NCBI GenBank assembly: GCA_002441585.1
Contig: DJWS01000008.1
Location: 109,641-173,640 of the forward strand
DNA length: 64,000 nucleotides
Origin: Candidatus Saccharibacteria bacterium UBA6224
GTDB taxonomy: Bacteria > Patescibacteriota > Saccharimonadia > Saccharimonadales > UBA4665
Reading direction: 5' to 3'
The stretch's first letter is position 1. Every line of letters begins with the position of its first letter. Under the pieces are notes generated by a model, which was given only the letters and a program-made list of their open reading frames with translations, had not been told where the DNA came from and made no database searches. Positions 8,344 through 16,276 of the stretch are shown piece by piece. The position numbers were made by a program, and so were the translations under genes.

Positions 8344-8516
8344 GGTGGTCCATTCACGCGGGATGAAAACCCCACCCGCGTAGCAGGGGGTTTGGTGTAG
8401 TGAAGGCTCTCGCAGGAACTTGTTCCGAGAAAGCTGAACGGAAAAGGCCGAAGGCCGCTATCCCCGTATCTCCATGGTGCAGCGGAGCAGGACGTAGTCC
8501 GCTATCCCCGCACCCC
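8344..8516 (+). repeat. tRNA-Ala downstream element
   Basis: An inverted T-arm copy at 8360-8373 (GGGATGAAAACCCC; 12 of 14 match the reverse complement of the tRNA) and a perfect 15-nt direct copy of the tRNA 3' end at 8460-8474 (ATCCCCGTATCTCCA). A second, degenerate copy lies at 8504-8516. Between them are GC-rich palindromes (for example GGCCGAAGGCC). No coding signal. The stretch up to the next promoter (TACAAT at 8553) holds nothing else recognisable. Confidence 0.6.
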
Positions 8517-8587
8517 AACCCGCAATTTTTGTTCGCATGATTACCGGAGGTGTACAATGTAGACAGAAAATAACCGGGAGATGTCTG

Positions 8588-9343
8588 ATGGAGTTTGGAT
8601 TGTTTGTCGCCATTGTCGTAGTACTGTTCATCCTAAGCGGTATCAAGGTCGTCAACCAGTACGAGCGGGGTGTTGTTCTGACACTAGGTAGATTTACTGG
8701 TATTCGTAATCCTGGACTGCGTGTCGTGGTGCCAATCTTTCAGACAATCAGGAAGGTAGACGTTCGTTCTACGCCGATAGATGTGCCCAAGCAAGAAGTC
8801 ATTACTCGCGACAACGTTACGGTCGGTATTGACGCTGTGGTGTATTTTCGCGTCGTGAATGCCGAGAAGGCCGTGCTCGAAACCGTAAATTACGCCTATG
8901 CGACTAGTCAGTTCGCCCAGGCAGCACTGCGCGATGTGGCTGGTAACGCCGAGCTGGATGAGCTGCTAAGTAAGCGTGAAGAAATGAGCACCCAAATCAA
9001 GCAGATAGTCGATAGTGAGACCGACAAATGGGGTATCGATGTCGAGAACGTCAAACTTCAGAACATTGAACTGCCACAAGACATGAAACGAGCCATGGCC
9101 AAGCAAGCCGAGGCGGAGCGTGAGAAGCGCGCCAAGATTATCGCTGCCGAGGGTGAACAGCTAAGCGCCGCTAAGCTCGGTGAAGCTGCCGATATCATCG
9201 CGCAGCATCCTATCGCCCTGCAGTTGCGCAACCTGCAGGTGCTTAATGAGATCGCTGTCGAGAAAAACAGTACCATCGTTTTCCCGGCCCAGTTCCTGGA
9301 TACCGTCAAGAGCGTGAAAGATTTCGTGGCAAAGGAGCAGTAG
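8588..9343 (+). CDS. SPFH/Band 7 family protein (slipin/stomatin-like)
   Basis: Membrane-associated scaffold protein of the prohibitin/stomatin superfamily that oligomerises at the inner membrane. One N-terminal membrane segment (residues 3-16) is followed by the Band 7 core (VNQYERGVVLTLGRF at about 22-36) and a C-terminal coiled-coil region (KQAEAEREKRAKIIAAEGE at about 175). 251 aa is the bacterial slipin length. ATG at 8588 is preceded by CCGGGAG. No NfeD partner gene is adjacent; a small soluble protein follows one base after the stop. Confidence 0.9.
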   Translation: MEFGLFVAIVVVLFILSGIKVVNQYERGVVLTLGRFTGIRNPGLRVVVPIFQTIRKVDVRSTPIDVPKQEVITRDNVTVGIDAVVYFRVVNAEKAVLETVNYAYATSQFAQAALRDVAGNAELDELLSKREEMSTQIKQIVDSETDKWGIDVENVKLQNIELPQDMKRAMAKQAEAEREKRAKIIAAEGEQLSAAKLGEAADIIAQHPIALQLRNLQVLNEIAVEKNSTIVFPAQFLDTVKSVKDFVAKEQ

Positions 9344-9739
9344 ATGACAGCGGACCATCAGGAAATCTGGTTGTTGACCCACTGGTATCCCAGTAAAGAC
9401 GATAAGCGCGAAGAAAAAAGTGAGCACAAGATGCAGGCTCATCGAGCCGGTAGGTCCTTGGTGCTCGAGGGTCTACCATCCGACAATGGGTCATACATGT
9501 TCGCGCGCCTGGTCGAGAACGACAACGAAGACATTTACAGCGGGACATGGTACGAGTCCAGCGACCCGCATGGCCCGTTCGGTGGCGCCCAGTACAGCGG
9601 TGCTGGCCAATTGATGATGGATAAATCTGGCAACAAACTTTCCGGCATGTGGGCTGGGGCTGGCTATGATCGCGAGGCTAAAGAAATGCGTATTTATAGT
9701 GGAAAGTGGGAGCTTAAAAAGCTTCCGAAAGAGGCATAA
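9344..9739 (+). CDS. small soluble protein of unknown function
   Basis: 131 aa, not assigned to a family. The ATG follows directly on the stop of the SPFH gene, with AAGGAG upstream, so the two are translationally linked. It is rich in Gly, Trp and Tyr in its second half (SGTWYESSDPHGPFGG, GMWAGAGYD, SGKWELKKL), a spacing that suggests a small beta-barrel or lipocalin-like fold. No signal peptide or membrane segment is seen. Confidence 0.75.
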   Translation: MTADHQEIWLLTHWYPSKDDKREEKSEHKMQAHRAGRSLVLEGLPSDNGSYMFARLVENDNEDIYSGTWYESSDPHGPFGGAQYSGAGQLMMDKSGNKLSGMWAGAGYDREAKEMRIYSGKWELKKLPKEA

Positions 9740-9742
9740 AAC

Positions 9743-10447
9743 ATGGCGGATAATAAGAGTCACCAGCATCGTGCTTCGACATCGATGCTCAACCGAATGC
9801 GGGCGGCCGTACTTGGCGGAAACGATGGCATTGTATCAATTTCTAGCGTCGTACTTGGTGTCGCCGGAGCAAGTGATGAGCGAGGCATAATCTTTACGGC
9901 CGGCCTGGCGGGCCTGGTTGCTGGTGCGTTATCTATGGCAGTTGGTGAGTATGTCTCAGTGAGCAGCCAGCGTGATACCGAGCGTGCGTTCATTGCCAAG
10001 GAAAAGCGGCGGCTGCGCGAGGACCCCGAGCACGAGCTTGAGGATCTGGCTAAAGTATATATGGCAAAAGGCATGAGTCATGCCACGGCTCGTAAAGTTG
10101 CTGAAGAGCTGACCAAGCAAGATGCGCTGAAAGCGCACTTAGATGCAGAACTGAATCTCGACGAGGAAGACCTCAATAGTCCTATGGAGGCTGCCATTGC
10201 TTCACTGATTTCCTTTACGGCTGGTGGTCTAATCCCATTCATTGCGATTATGCTGGCGACACCTAGCTGGCGATTCGGTGTTACGTTCGCAGCGGTAGTG
10301 GTTGCCCTGACCGGAACGGGCTACATCAGTGCCTCATTCGGCGGGGCTTCACGCCGGCGGGCCATTTTGCGCGTGGTAGTCGGTGGTGCTATTGCTATGG
10401 CGGCCACGTACGGCATCGGCTCGGTGTTCGGTACGGCCATACAATAA
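9743..10447 (+). CDS. VIT1/CCC1 family Fe2+/Mn2+ transporter
   Basis: Membrane transporter that moves Fe2+ or Mn2+ by proton exchange. The family's first helix motif GGNDGIVSISSVVLGVAGA is at about residues 26-44, followed by AGALSMAVGEYVSVSSQRD (about 59-77). The cytosolic insert is acidic and Glu-rich (about 90-145), as in metal-binding VIT1 loops. Three C-terminal membrane helices follow. 234 aa is normal. Only 3 nt separate it from the preceding gene, so it probably belongs to the same operon. Confidence 0.92.
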   Translation: MADNKSHQHRASTSMLNRMRAAVLGGNDGIVSISSVVLGVAGASDERGIIFTAGLAGLVAGALSMAVGEYVSVSSQRDTERAFIAKEKRRLREDPEHELEDLAKVYMAKGMSHATARKVAEELTKQDALKAHLDAELNLDEEDLNSPMEAAIASLISFTAGGLIPFIAIMLATPSWRFGVTFAAVVVALTGTGYISASFGGASRRRAILRVVVGGAIAMAATYGIGSVFGTAIQ

Positions 10448-10460
10448 TGGATTGATATAT

Positions 10461-10892
10461 ATGTTTGATCGGCACCAACTACCATCAACCTATTACCGTG
10501 TATCGCTCAAAGCTCTGATTTTTGATGAGCAAGATCGCTTACTCGTGTTCCAGGACTCAAAAGGTGAATGGGAAATGCCGGGTGGTGGCTGGGAGCACGA
10601 CGAGGAGCCTGAAGCATGTCTAAGGCGTGAAATCAAAGAGGAGGCTGGACTTGATCTGGTCGAGATCAGCGCTCCGGTATGTATGTACGTTGATCACAGA
10701 CCGCCAGCCTACTACAAGTTGAGCATAGCCTTTCGGGTGCGGGTAATGGCGGGAGTCCCCGTGCCGGCGGATGATGATATAGTCGCATATCGTTACGTAA
10801 CACGTGAGGAATTTTTGGGGCTTCCATTCCAATTATCCGAAAAGACAGTGACTAACCATGCCGAGCAAATTTGGTCAATAGTTGAAACTTAG
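10461..10892 (+). CDS. Nudix hydrolase
   Basis: Hydrolyses a nucleoside diphosphate linked to another moiety; the substrate cannot be read from sequence. The Nudix box is complete (GGGWEHDEEPEACLRREIKEEAGLDL, the family's GX5EX7REUXEEXGU pattern) at about residues 43-66. 143 aa. The start at 10461 lies 13 nt after the transporter stop; an in-frame ATG at 10383 would run inside the upstream gene. Confidence 0.88.
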   Translation: MFDRHQLPSTYYRVSLKALIFDEQDRLLVFQDSKGEWEMPGGGWEHDEEPEACLRREIKEEAGLDLVEISAPVCMYVDHRPPAYYKLSIAFRVRVMAGVPVPADDDIVAYRYVTREEFLGLPFQLSEKTVTNHAEQIWSIVET

Positions 10893-10910
10893 GCCCCTTA
10901 TCTGTAAAAT
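10882..10910 (+). promoter_or_regulatory. promoter of tRNA-Phe transcript
   Basis: TTGAAA at 10882-10887, 17-nt spacer, TAAAAT at 10905-10910. Initiation near 10917 would place both the partial tRNA copy and the intact tRNA in one precursor. Confidence 0.65.
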
Positions 10911-10943
10911 TAGCTAAGTCTTGCCAAGTGCGTGATTTCAATC

Positions 10944-10982
10944 ACGGCTCTTTAGCTCAGTTGGTAGAGCAGAGGCCTGAAG
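10944..10982 (+). pseudogene. 5'-half copy of tRNA-Phe
   Basis: These 39 nt are identical to 11078-11116: acceptor 5' strand, D-arm, anticodon 5' stem and anticodon GAA. Identity stops one base after the anticodon. The following 95 bp hold an ATTTCGGC/GCCGAAT hairpin (about 10987-11003) and share GCCGAATCAGAAAA with the region after tRNA-Gly. There is no 3' half, so this copy cannot fold as a tRNA. Confidence 0.85.
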
Positions 10983-11079
10983 GGCATTTCGGCGGAGCCG
11001 AATCAGAAAAAGATAGTTCCATTGGGGACGCAAGGCTCATTAACAATCATCATATGTACCATCGTCGTACGACAAGTAC

Positions 11080-11155
11080 GGCTCTTTAGCTCAGTTGGTA
11101 GAGCAGAGGCCTGAAGAGCCTTGTGTCCCCAGTTCGAGTCTGGGAGGAGCCACCA
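11080..11155 (+). tRNA. tRNA-Phe (anticodon GAA)
   Basis: Acceptor GGCTCTT/AGGAGCC, anticodon loop CTGAAGA giving GAA, T-loop TTCGAGT, encoded CCA at 11153-11155. Confidence 0.97.
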
Positions 11156-11194
11156 AAGAAAAGACCCCAAGCATTGTTGGGGTCTTTTCTTTGG
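11156..11194 (+). terminator. terminator of tRNA-Phe
   Basis: AAAGAAAAGACCCCAA / TTGGGGTCTTTTCTTT, a long perfect stem. Confidence 0.85.
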
Positions 11195-11322
11195 CCGGGC
11201 TACGTCCGGGGCTCGAACTGGGAGTCGGCGTAGCCGCCAGTTCGACGCCAACGTAATCACGCGCAGATGCTTGCATCGAGCATGATGAAATGCGCGAGCG
11301 AAGCGAGGTCTGGAAGGGGCCA
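11195..11322 (+). repeat. tRNA-Phe downstream element
   Basis: An inverted T-arm copy (CTCGAACTGGG, 11212-11222), then hairpins (ATGCTTGCATCGAGCAT near 11267-11285), then a direct but decayed copy of the tRNA 3' end at 11304-11322 (about 16 of 18 matching with one inserted G). Same order as after tRNA-Ala and tRNA-Leu. Confidence 0.55.
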
Positions 11323-11443
11323 TTTAATGCAGATGCTGATAAAACGCAGTGAAATAATCTTGTCAACCGGCTTATGACCACTGATAATTTGACATCGCAA
11401 CAACATCCCGGTGTATGCTGATAAGGCTAACAAAGGAGGGTTC

Positions 11444-12670
11444 ATGCGATTAAAGTACAATCAGTACTCGCTCTCGCAGGGAGTACGTAAAATAAAAACC
11501 AAGACAGCACTAGTGCTATCAGCAGTTATGCTGGCAGTCGGCAGTGGTGGAGGACTAAGTCTCGCAGTCTTCGGCACCAGCCATGCAGCATCCGACGTGG
11601 TGGTTAGCGGCAATACATCGGCTGGCGAAAATCAGCCGGGGTGGATGTTTAACCGCGATCTTTCAACATCAACACCGTACTCATTTGAGTTTGGCAACGC
11701 AAGCACGGGCGTGGGCAGCCTTTACGTCCAGCCCATAGATGGCTCTAATGCTAATAATAAGTTTATTGCCGAGAACTTTTACCTAAGTTCGGCAGATGAC
11801 TTTAATTCGTTTTCGTACGACTTCAAAGAAGCCGGTACGACCAATGCAACGAGCTACAAGCAGTTCTATTTGAATGTATACGCTAATCTACCAGGTCAAG
11901 ATGTCGACAATTTTTACGATTGCCGATTCGATTTTGTCCCTACTAGCGGTTCTACTAGCACCTTTACCACCTTTACTGTAGACAACGCCACAGTAGCTAC
12001 AAGGGTTGGTTCGCATGTCTCTGGTTGCCCGGCGAATCTCGGTGGACTGCCTAGCGGTTCGACGATTCGAGCCTTCGCCATAAACGTTGGTGATACTAGC
12101 ACAAGTGACACCGGCCTTGCCGGCTACCTGGACAATGTCGTGGTAAACGATTCTAATGGTGTTGTTACGTATGACTTCGAGCCTGTAGTGGCTCACGGTG
12201 AAATCACATCACCAACTGCCGGTCAGCATGTCTCTGGCACGCTTAACCTCGCTGCTACGTACCAGGATAACGAGACGACAAATCCTGATGGCGTACAATG
12301 GGCCGTTCGTGAAGGCACATGTGCCGCCGGCACAAGTACTGTCTTTGGCAATGTCGACGGACACAGCGACGAGTTTACCTGGACTGACAATGACTTCAGT
12401 TCTACGCTCGATGTGCGTAATGTAACGCCGGGTGAGTACTGCTTCATCTTCAACCCAGTTGATGACCCAGGCCAACCAAACGTTCGCGAAACCCAGACAT
12501 TCTACATCGACCAGTACTACGCCCAGGCGAAGACTGATTGTAAGAATGGTGGCTGGATAACGCTGCACGACGAAAACGACGGTTCGTTCAAGAATCAGGG
12601 CCAGTGTGTGGCTTACGTAAACCACAACGACCAAGTTGGTAAGGACGACGATCACGCTCGTAATCGTTAA
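11444..12670 (+). CDS. secreted cell-surface protein of unknown function
   Basis: 408 aa. The signal peptide spans about residues 20-45 (VLSAVMLAVGSGGGLSLAVFG, cleavage near SHA-AS). The exported part is Thr/Ser/Asn/Asp-rich with beta-sandwich character. It ends with a segment of the type CKNGGWITLH...FKNQGQCVAYVN, recurrent at the C-termini of exported proteins in actinobacteria and CPR bacteria. The start at 11444 has AAAGGAGGG upstream. A terminator follows. No catalytic motif is seen; an adhesin or surface-layer role is only a guess. Confidence 0.8.
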   Translation: MRLKYNQYSLSQGVRKIKTKTALVLSAVMLAVGSGGGLSLAVFGTSHAASDVVVSGNTSAGENQPGWMFNRDLSTSTPYSFEFGNASTGVGSLYVQPIDGSNANNKFIAENFYLSSADDFNSFSYDFKEAGTTNATSYKQFYLNVYANLPGQDVDNFYDCRFDFVPTSGSTSTFTTFTVDNATVATRVGSHVSGCPANLGGLPSGSTIRAFAINVGDTSTSDTGLAGYLDNVVVNDSNGVVTYDFEPVVAHGEITSPTAGQHVSGTLNLAATYQDNETTNPDGVQWAVREGTCAAGTSTVFGNVDGHSDEFTWTDNDFSSTLDVRNVTPGEYCFIFNPVDDPGQPNVRETQTFYIDQYYAQAKTDCKNGGWITLHDENDGSFKNQGQCVAYVNHNDQVGKDDDHARNR

Positions 12671-12690
12671 TACGTAGCTGGTCTAACAAA

Positions 12691-12719
12691 AAATGCGCGG
12701 GGAGACCCGCGCATTTTGT
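12691..12719 (+). terminator. terminator, probably bidirectional
   Basis: AAAAAATGCGCGGG / CCCGCGCATTTTGTTT between the convergent genes ending at 12670 (+) and 12723 (-). Confidence 0.85.
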
Positions 12720-12722
12720 TTG

Positions 12723-12845
12723 TTACTGATCCGCGTATTTGTCGCGCAGGATCTCGTTCCAAAGCTTCTGATCCGGTGTGGTATCTTTCAAAAACCTCGG
12801 AGTGACGCTTTTGTCGCGCCTAAAAAAGCTTTTTATGGCTTCCAC
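12723..12845 (-). CDS. small protein, 40 aa
   Basis: GTG start at 12845 with GGAGGAGA upstream. The product begins VEAIKSFFRRDKSVTPRFLK and ends NEILRDKYADQ, basic then mixed-charge and without a membrane segment. It ends at the shared terminator, and the strong SD supports expression. It follows the YggT-family gene on the same strand after 94 bp. Function unknown. Confidence 0.55.
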   Translation of the reverse strand: MEAIKSFFRRDKSVTPRFLKDTTPDQKLWNEILRDKYADQ

Positions 12846-12939
12846 TATGTTCTCCTCCCTAGTGTTGTGCCGCCTCACGCAGACACCATACCACCTTACC
12901 GGACTGAGAATGAAAGTCAACCCCCTTACGCTTGCATTA

Positions 12940-13242
12940 TCAGACGACGACGTCGTGGCGACGGACGAAAATCCTACCTATCAGGGCGACGATTATGCCG
13001 ATGATTACCAGGGCTATCAGCGCTGTCCAGTCAAAAACCCCGGTCGTCACGGTACCGGTACCGGTCACGGTAGCATCTTGGCCAAATATTCCGGCAAATG
13101 GCGTCACGAATGGTGTACTCCAGTCGTATATCCAGTTTACGAACGCGCTGTCAGGATTGGCGCCAAATAGTCTAAAGATAAAGCGTAGCCCAACGATCGT
13201 TTCGATAAATCCGCCAATGGCATAGATGATTCCTGCTAACAT
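12940..13242 (-). CDS. YggT family membrane protein
   Basis: 100 aa with two hydrophobic regions (about residues 3-25 and 70-90) around the family's central motif LRFIFRLFGANPDSAFVNWI. It is a single YggT repeat, as in many Gram-positive and CPR members. The good SD (GGGAGGAAA) fixes the start. YggT proteins are linked to turgor, cation balance or cell-division site function in other bacteria, but their biochemistry is unsettled. Confidence 0.85.
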   Translation of the reverse strand: MLAGIIYAIGGFIETIVGLRFIFRLFGANPDSAFVNWIYDWSTPFVTPFAGIFGQDATVTGTGTVTTGVFDWTALIALVIIGIIVALIGRIFVRRHDVVV

Positions 13243-13327
13243 ACCGTATTTCCTCCCGTTTACATACCGTAGTTTAGGCTGTGTTTAAGCTTTGGGCTGT
13301 TAAATTTCCGAGTAGAGGCCTCACAGG

Positions 13328-13356
13328 TTGGCAATTTACCGATGTTTTGCTACAAT
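13328..13356 (+). promoter_or_regulatory. promoter of tRNA-Gly
   Basis: TTGGCA at 13328-13333, 17-nt spacer, TACAAT at 13351-13356. The leader is about 27 nt. Confidence 0.6.
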
Positions 13357-13389
13357 CTTTCAGTACTGCTAACACTGTTAGATAGGTGC

Positions 13390-13466
13390 GCGGGTGTAGC
13401 TCAGTTGTTTAGAGCGCATCCTTGCCAAGGATGAGGCCACGGGTTAGAGTCCCGTCACCCGCACCA
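13390..13466 (+). tRNA. tRNA-Gly (anticodon GCC) with altered G19-C56 pair
   Basis: Acceptor GCGGGTG/CACCCGC, anticodon loop TTGCCAA giving GCC, encoded CCA at 13464-13466. The D-loop reads AGTTGTTTA and the T-loop TTAGAGT. The near-universal G19 and C56 are therefore T and A, a paired change that keeps a Watson-Crick D-loop/T-loop contact. All stems are intact, so the gene looks functional. Confidence 0.93.
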
Positions 13467-13504
13467 AAGAAAGAGTCCAGCTATGGCTGGGCTTTTTCTT
13501 TGGT
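13467..13504 (+). terminator. terminator of tRNA-Gly
   Basis: AAAGAAAGAGTCCAGC / GCTGGGCTTTTTCTTT. The following 67 bp hold a CCGTGGC/GCCACGG hairpin and a possible decayed inverted T-arm copy (TGACGAGCACTAATCC), but no clear direct copy of the tRNA 3' end. Confidence 0.8.
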
Positions 13505-13571
13505 CATGGATTGACGAGCACTAATCCGTGGCCGAATCAGAAAACAATTTGCCACGGCGGCCGTAACCAGC

Positions 13572-14069
13572 TTAGCGGCGGATGTCGAAGTTAGCGAGTT
13601 GGTCGCCGGCGGCCAATAAGTGCAGGGCGCTTTCCTGCACATAGGCTTTGTGCCCGTTCTCGTCGCCCTGCCATTCGGGACTAAGAATCCAAGTGACTAT
13701 GGCCGGAACGCGATTGATTTCGGGGTGTCCTGCGGTTGGCTCTGACTGGATGCTTACTGAGTGGGACGCGTGGACGTGACCGGCCGTAGTTAATATGTAG
13801 CCTGGCTCATGATGTTCATATCCAACGGCCGGAGATGAATGATGAACGGATCCGCTGAGCATCCAGCCCTCGGCCCATTGATGGTACTGGCCTGTGTCGC
13901 TATCGTCGTTGAAGCGACTATAAATCGGCAGGGTACGGATACGCCTTTCCAGGAATACGGCCGTTATATCGGCAACCAGACTGGCTGCTTCTGCTCGCCT
14001 CTGTGCATCCTCAAGGGCACGCAAGCGTGGTGCTTCGTCCTGCTTACGTACTTCGTCACGAAATCCCAT
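13572..14069 (-). CDS. hypothetical soluble protein
   Basis: 165 aa, not assigned. The N-terminal 40 residues are charged and helical (DEVRKQDEAPRLRALEDAQRRAEAA). The middle is His-rich (HHSSPAVGYEHHEPGY, HVHASHSVS), which could bind metal. There is no signal peptide. The SD GGAGGAG precedes the ATG at 14069. It starts 11 nt after the SGNH hydrolase stop, so the two are likely co-transcribed. Confidence 0.75.
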   Translation of the reverse strand: MGFRDEVRKQDEAPRLRALEDAQRRAEAASLVADITAVFLERRIRTLPIYSRFNDDSDTGQYHQWAEGWMLSGSVHHSSPAVGYEHHEPGYILTTAGHVHASHSVSIQSEPTAGHPEINRVPAIVTWILSPEWQGDENGHKAYVQESALHLLAAGDQLANFDIRR

Positions 14070-14079
14070 ATTACTCCTC

Positions 14080-14697
14080 CTATACGTTTAATAGATTATA
14101 AAGCTCTGGGAGCACGGTGGCTGCTATGAGTTTATGCCCCTCATTTCCAGGATGTAGATGGTCGTATGAATATAGTGAATCTGAACCGGCTTGCTCAAAA
14201 GCGGGGCGGATAGGCACGAATTGTATATCCTCGGACTCAAGGATGGTCCTAAGTCGTTCTTCGTAAGTTTTGACGCGCTCGTCGGAATACTCTGCGCCCT
14301 TGAATACCACAAGTGGTTGTCCGATTGGTGGAGTTCCGACGAACAATATTTTGTCGGTATGGGTCCTGGCCTCACGAATTATGTCCCTGACATTTGTTTC
14401 AAATTGCTCAATCGATGTTTCGGGCTTGTCGTCACTGATGCGCTCGTCATTCGTGCCAAAACTAAAAATAAACACGAACGGCCAGCTGGATGAGTGGCGG
14501 CTGTCTATTTCGGCTGCCATGCGCTGCAAAATCTTTGTACTGCTATCGCTGCCAATACCCAAATTTATTACCTGAAGTTTTGTAGAGCCTTGTGATTCTA
14601 TGACTCGTTTGTGCGCTTCACGCTTAATTAAATCGACCCAGCCAGTTTCGGCCCACGAACCATAGGCAATGCTGTCGCCAAAAACGAGAATCCTCAT
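14080..14697 (-). CDS. SGNH/GDSL-family esterase
   Basis: Serine esterase or lipase-like hydrolase. All four blocks are visible: FGDSIAYG (Ser near residue 9), the Gly block NLGIGSDSS (about 45-53), GTND (Asn near 80) and the terminal DHLHP (catalytic Asp/His near 183-186). 205 aa is normal, with no signal peptide. TATGAT lies 6 nt before the ATG with no SD, so the mRNA may be leaderless. The substrate is unknown. Confidence 0.88.
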   Translation of the reverse strand: MRILVFGDSIAYGSWAETGWVDLIKREAHKRVIESQGSTKLQVINLGIGSDSSTKILQRMAAEIDSRHSSSWPFVFIFSFGTNDERISDDKPETSIEQFETNVRDIIREARTHTDKILFVGTPPIGQPLVVFKGAEYSDERVKTYEERLRTILESEDIQFVPIRPAFEQAGSDSLYSYDHLHPGNEGHKLIAATVLPELYNLLNV

Positions 14698-14788
14698 GTG
14701 CTAATCATATTCTAATGGAATATTTTTTGCCACCGGTGGTAATTGCGAATGTAAATATGAGTGCGTTGATTTTTGCTATAGTTAGCAC
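14698..14788. promoter_or_regulatory. divergent promoters with mirrored start sites
   Basis: TATGAT on the minus strand (14709-14704) and TATAGT on the plus strand (14777-14782), each 6 nt from a start codon. The two start regions carry the inverted 7-mer GTGCTAA / TTAGCAC at the ends of the gap. An ACCGGTGG-type palindrome sits near the middle. Confidence 0.55.
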
Positions 14789-15523
14789 ATGGAATTAAAA
14801 ATACAGTGTGCCGGATATGAAATTGCTGCCGATTGGTACGAAGGCGCTGACCCTAATAAGATATTGATCGTTTTGCCAGGCTATAGCTCGTCAAAGGCTA
14901 GACAAAAAATACACGCCGAGGCAATGGTACAGGCTACTGGTACGAGCGCCTTAGTCGTTGACTTTAGCGGACATGGAAACAGCCCATTCGAGTTGCGCGA
15001 TACACGCCCGGCGCAGCATTTTCTTGAGCTGATATACGTTTTTGACTGGCTGAAGCAAAAATACCCAGAAGCGACCATTTCTGTTTCGGGCTCGAGTTAC
15101 GGGGGCTTTATGGCGGTGCAGCTGACGAAGTACCGTGAGTTCGCGAATCTTGTATTACGGGCGCCGGCCATCTATAAGCCGGATGCATTTTATGATTTAT
15201 GGTCCATGCGGATTGATAACGAAGAGGTATATAACGCGCGGATGCGTGAATATCGTCAGGATACAGAAGCCTTGTCTAAACATCCTCTGCTGGGTAGGGC
15301 CGCTGCCTTCAAGGGCAGGGTACTGGTGGTCGTCCATGGAGACGACGAGATCGTACTGCGCCCAGTAACCGATGCGTATACAAAGGCGTTTAATGCGGAC
15401 AGTATCATAGCCGAAGGGTTCTCGCATGTCGTTGATGTGGCGGTTCGCGACCCTGCTAAACTGCAGGATTATCAAGATCGAATTGCTGCTTGGCTAAACC
15501 AAGCCCAGACAGAATTGTCTTAA
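14789..15523 (+). CDS. alpha/beta hydrolase
   Basis: 244 aa serine hydrolase. The oxyanion region VLPGYSSSK (about 29-37), nucleophile elbow SGSSYGG (Ser near 101) and a late GFSHV (His near 215), with an Asp in HGDDEIV (about 187), complete the triad. No signal peptide, so probably cytosolic. TATAGT 6 nt before the ATG and no SD suggest leaderless initiation. It is divergent from the SGNH esterase with a mirrored promoter, so the two hydrolases may be co-regulated. Confidence 0.88.
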   Translation: MELKIQCAGYEIAADWYEGADPNKILIVLPGYSSSKARQKIHAEAMVQATGTSALVVDFSGHGNSPFELRDTRPAQHFLELIYVFDWLKQKYPEATISVSGSSYGGFMAVQLTKYREFANLVLRAPAIYKPDAFYDLWSMRIDNEEVYNARMREYRQDTEALSKHPLLGRAAAFKGRVLVVVHGDDEIVLRPVTDAYTKAFNADSIIAEGFSHVVDVAVRDPAKLQDYQDRIAAWLNQAQTELS

Positions 15524-15551
15524 CATCAGCAACGGTGCTGCGCTATGAAAA

Positions 15552-15576
15552 TCGTCCCGCACTCGCGGGGTTTTTC
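15552..15576 (+). terminator. terminator of the alpha/beta hydrolase gene
   Basis: CCCGC / GCGGG stem followed by TTTTT. Confidence 0.7.
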
Positions 15577-15697
15577 ATGTCCGGTGCCAATAAATCTAGT
15601 GACGATGTATTAAGGACGGGCATCGTGGCTGACTAATCACTCATTGATTATTGACGAGGCATTCCTTGGTTTTTTGGCAGGAGGATTTGTTTTACAC

Positions 15698-15727
15698 ATA
15701 AAAAGAACCGGCCTAGACCGGTTCTTG
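15698..15727 (-). terminator. terminator of the anchored-protein gene at 15746
   Basis: AAGAACCGG / CCGGTTCTT, with a T-run on the minus strand. Confidence 0.75.
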
Positions 15728-15745
15728 GGTTTGACTAACAATCAA

Positions 15746-16276
15746 CTATGGTTTGGTTGATGAGAGGTCGGCCATCTTGAGGTACAAATCATTGATGACG
15801 ACGTAGCTTGGCAGACTCGAAGTCCAGTTACAGTCACCGGTGATCGCATCACCGTAGGCAAATGTCTTGTCCGTCTTCCAGCGGTCGGGGGGCAAGTATG
15901 AACCGCTCGTCCCACTCTTGTTTGAAACGTATACTGTAATTTTTGCTAGAGTACAATCACTGGACTTAAGAGCGGTGGCATTTGAGGTGGGTTTGGGGCT
16001 GGTGGGCGTCGGAGTCTGGTTGGCAACTTCCTTCACGGCCGTAGTTTTAGCTTTCTCGGCGGCTTCCTTGAGCGCGTCTTGCTTCTTTTGCTCGGCAAGT
16101 TTCTTGGCGACGTCGGCATCTTTGGCTAGTTGCTCTTGTTTGGCGACCTCTGCCTTATGATCTTGGGCTGCCTTGACCTTCATGTAGGCAACCGAGCCGC
16201 CTGCTCCTACGGCTACAACGAGCAGGACAACGAGCAAAGCTGCAAATCCGGCTTGAGTGTGTTTGGTATTTTTCAT
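15746..16276 (-). CDS. membrane-anchored protein with a charged coiled stalk
   Basis: 176 aa. The N-terminus (KHTQAGFAALLVVLLVVAVG) resembles a type IV pilin-like or simple signal-anchor sequence. It is followed by a Lys/Ala/Glu/Gln-rich coiled coil (about 40-85), a Pro/Thr linker (NQTPTPTSPKPTS) and a small C-terminal domain with two Cys (SSDCTLAKI and TGDCNW) that could form a disulfide outside the cell. No exact family assigned. Proteins of this plan are common in Saccharibacteria. Confidence 0.75.
   Translation of the reverse strand: MKNTKHTQAGFAALLVVLLVVAVGAGGSVAYMKVKAAQDHKAEVAKQEQLAKDADVAKKLAEQKKQDALKEAAEKAKTTAVKEVANQTPTPTSPKPTSNATALKSSDCTLAKITVYVSNKSGTSGSYLPPDRWKTDKTFAYGDAITGDCNWTSSLPSYVVINDLYLKMADLSSTKP

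Noticed and set aside
8096..8557. Open frames on the minus strand across tRNA-Ala and its flanks
   Set aside because: They read through the tRNA, terminator and repeats; no start signals or conserved sequence.
10944..11155. Group I intron in tRNA-Phe
   Set aside because: The downstream tRNA is complete on its own, and the 95 bp between the 5' copy and the gene are too short for such an intron and lack its core.
12693..13225. Plus-strand open frames opposite the YggT gene
   Set aside because: Antisense shadows without SD; the minus-strand genes have good SDs and a recognised family.
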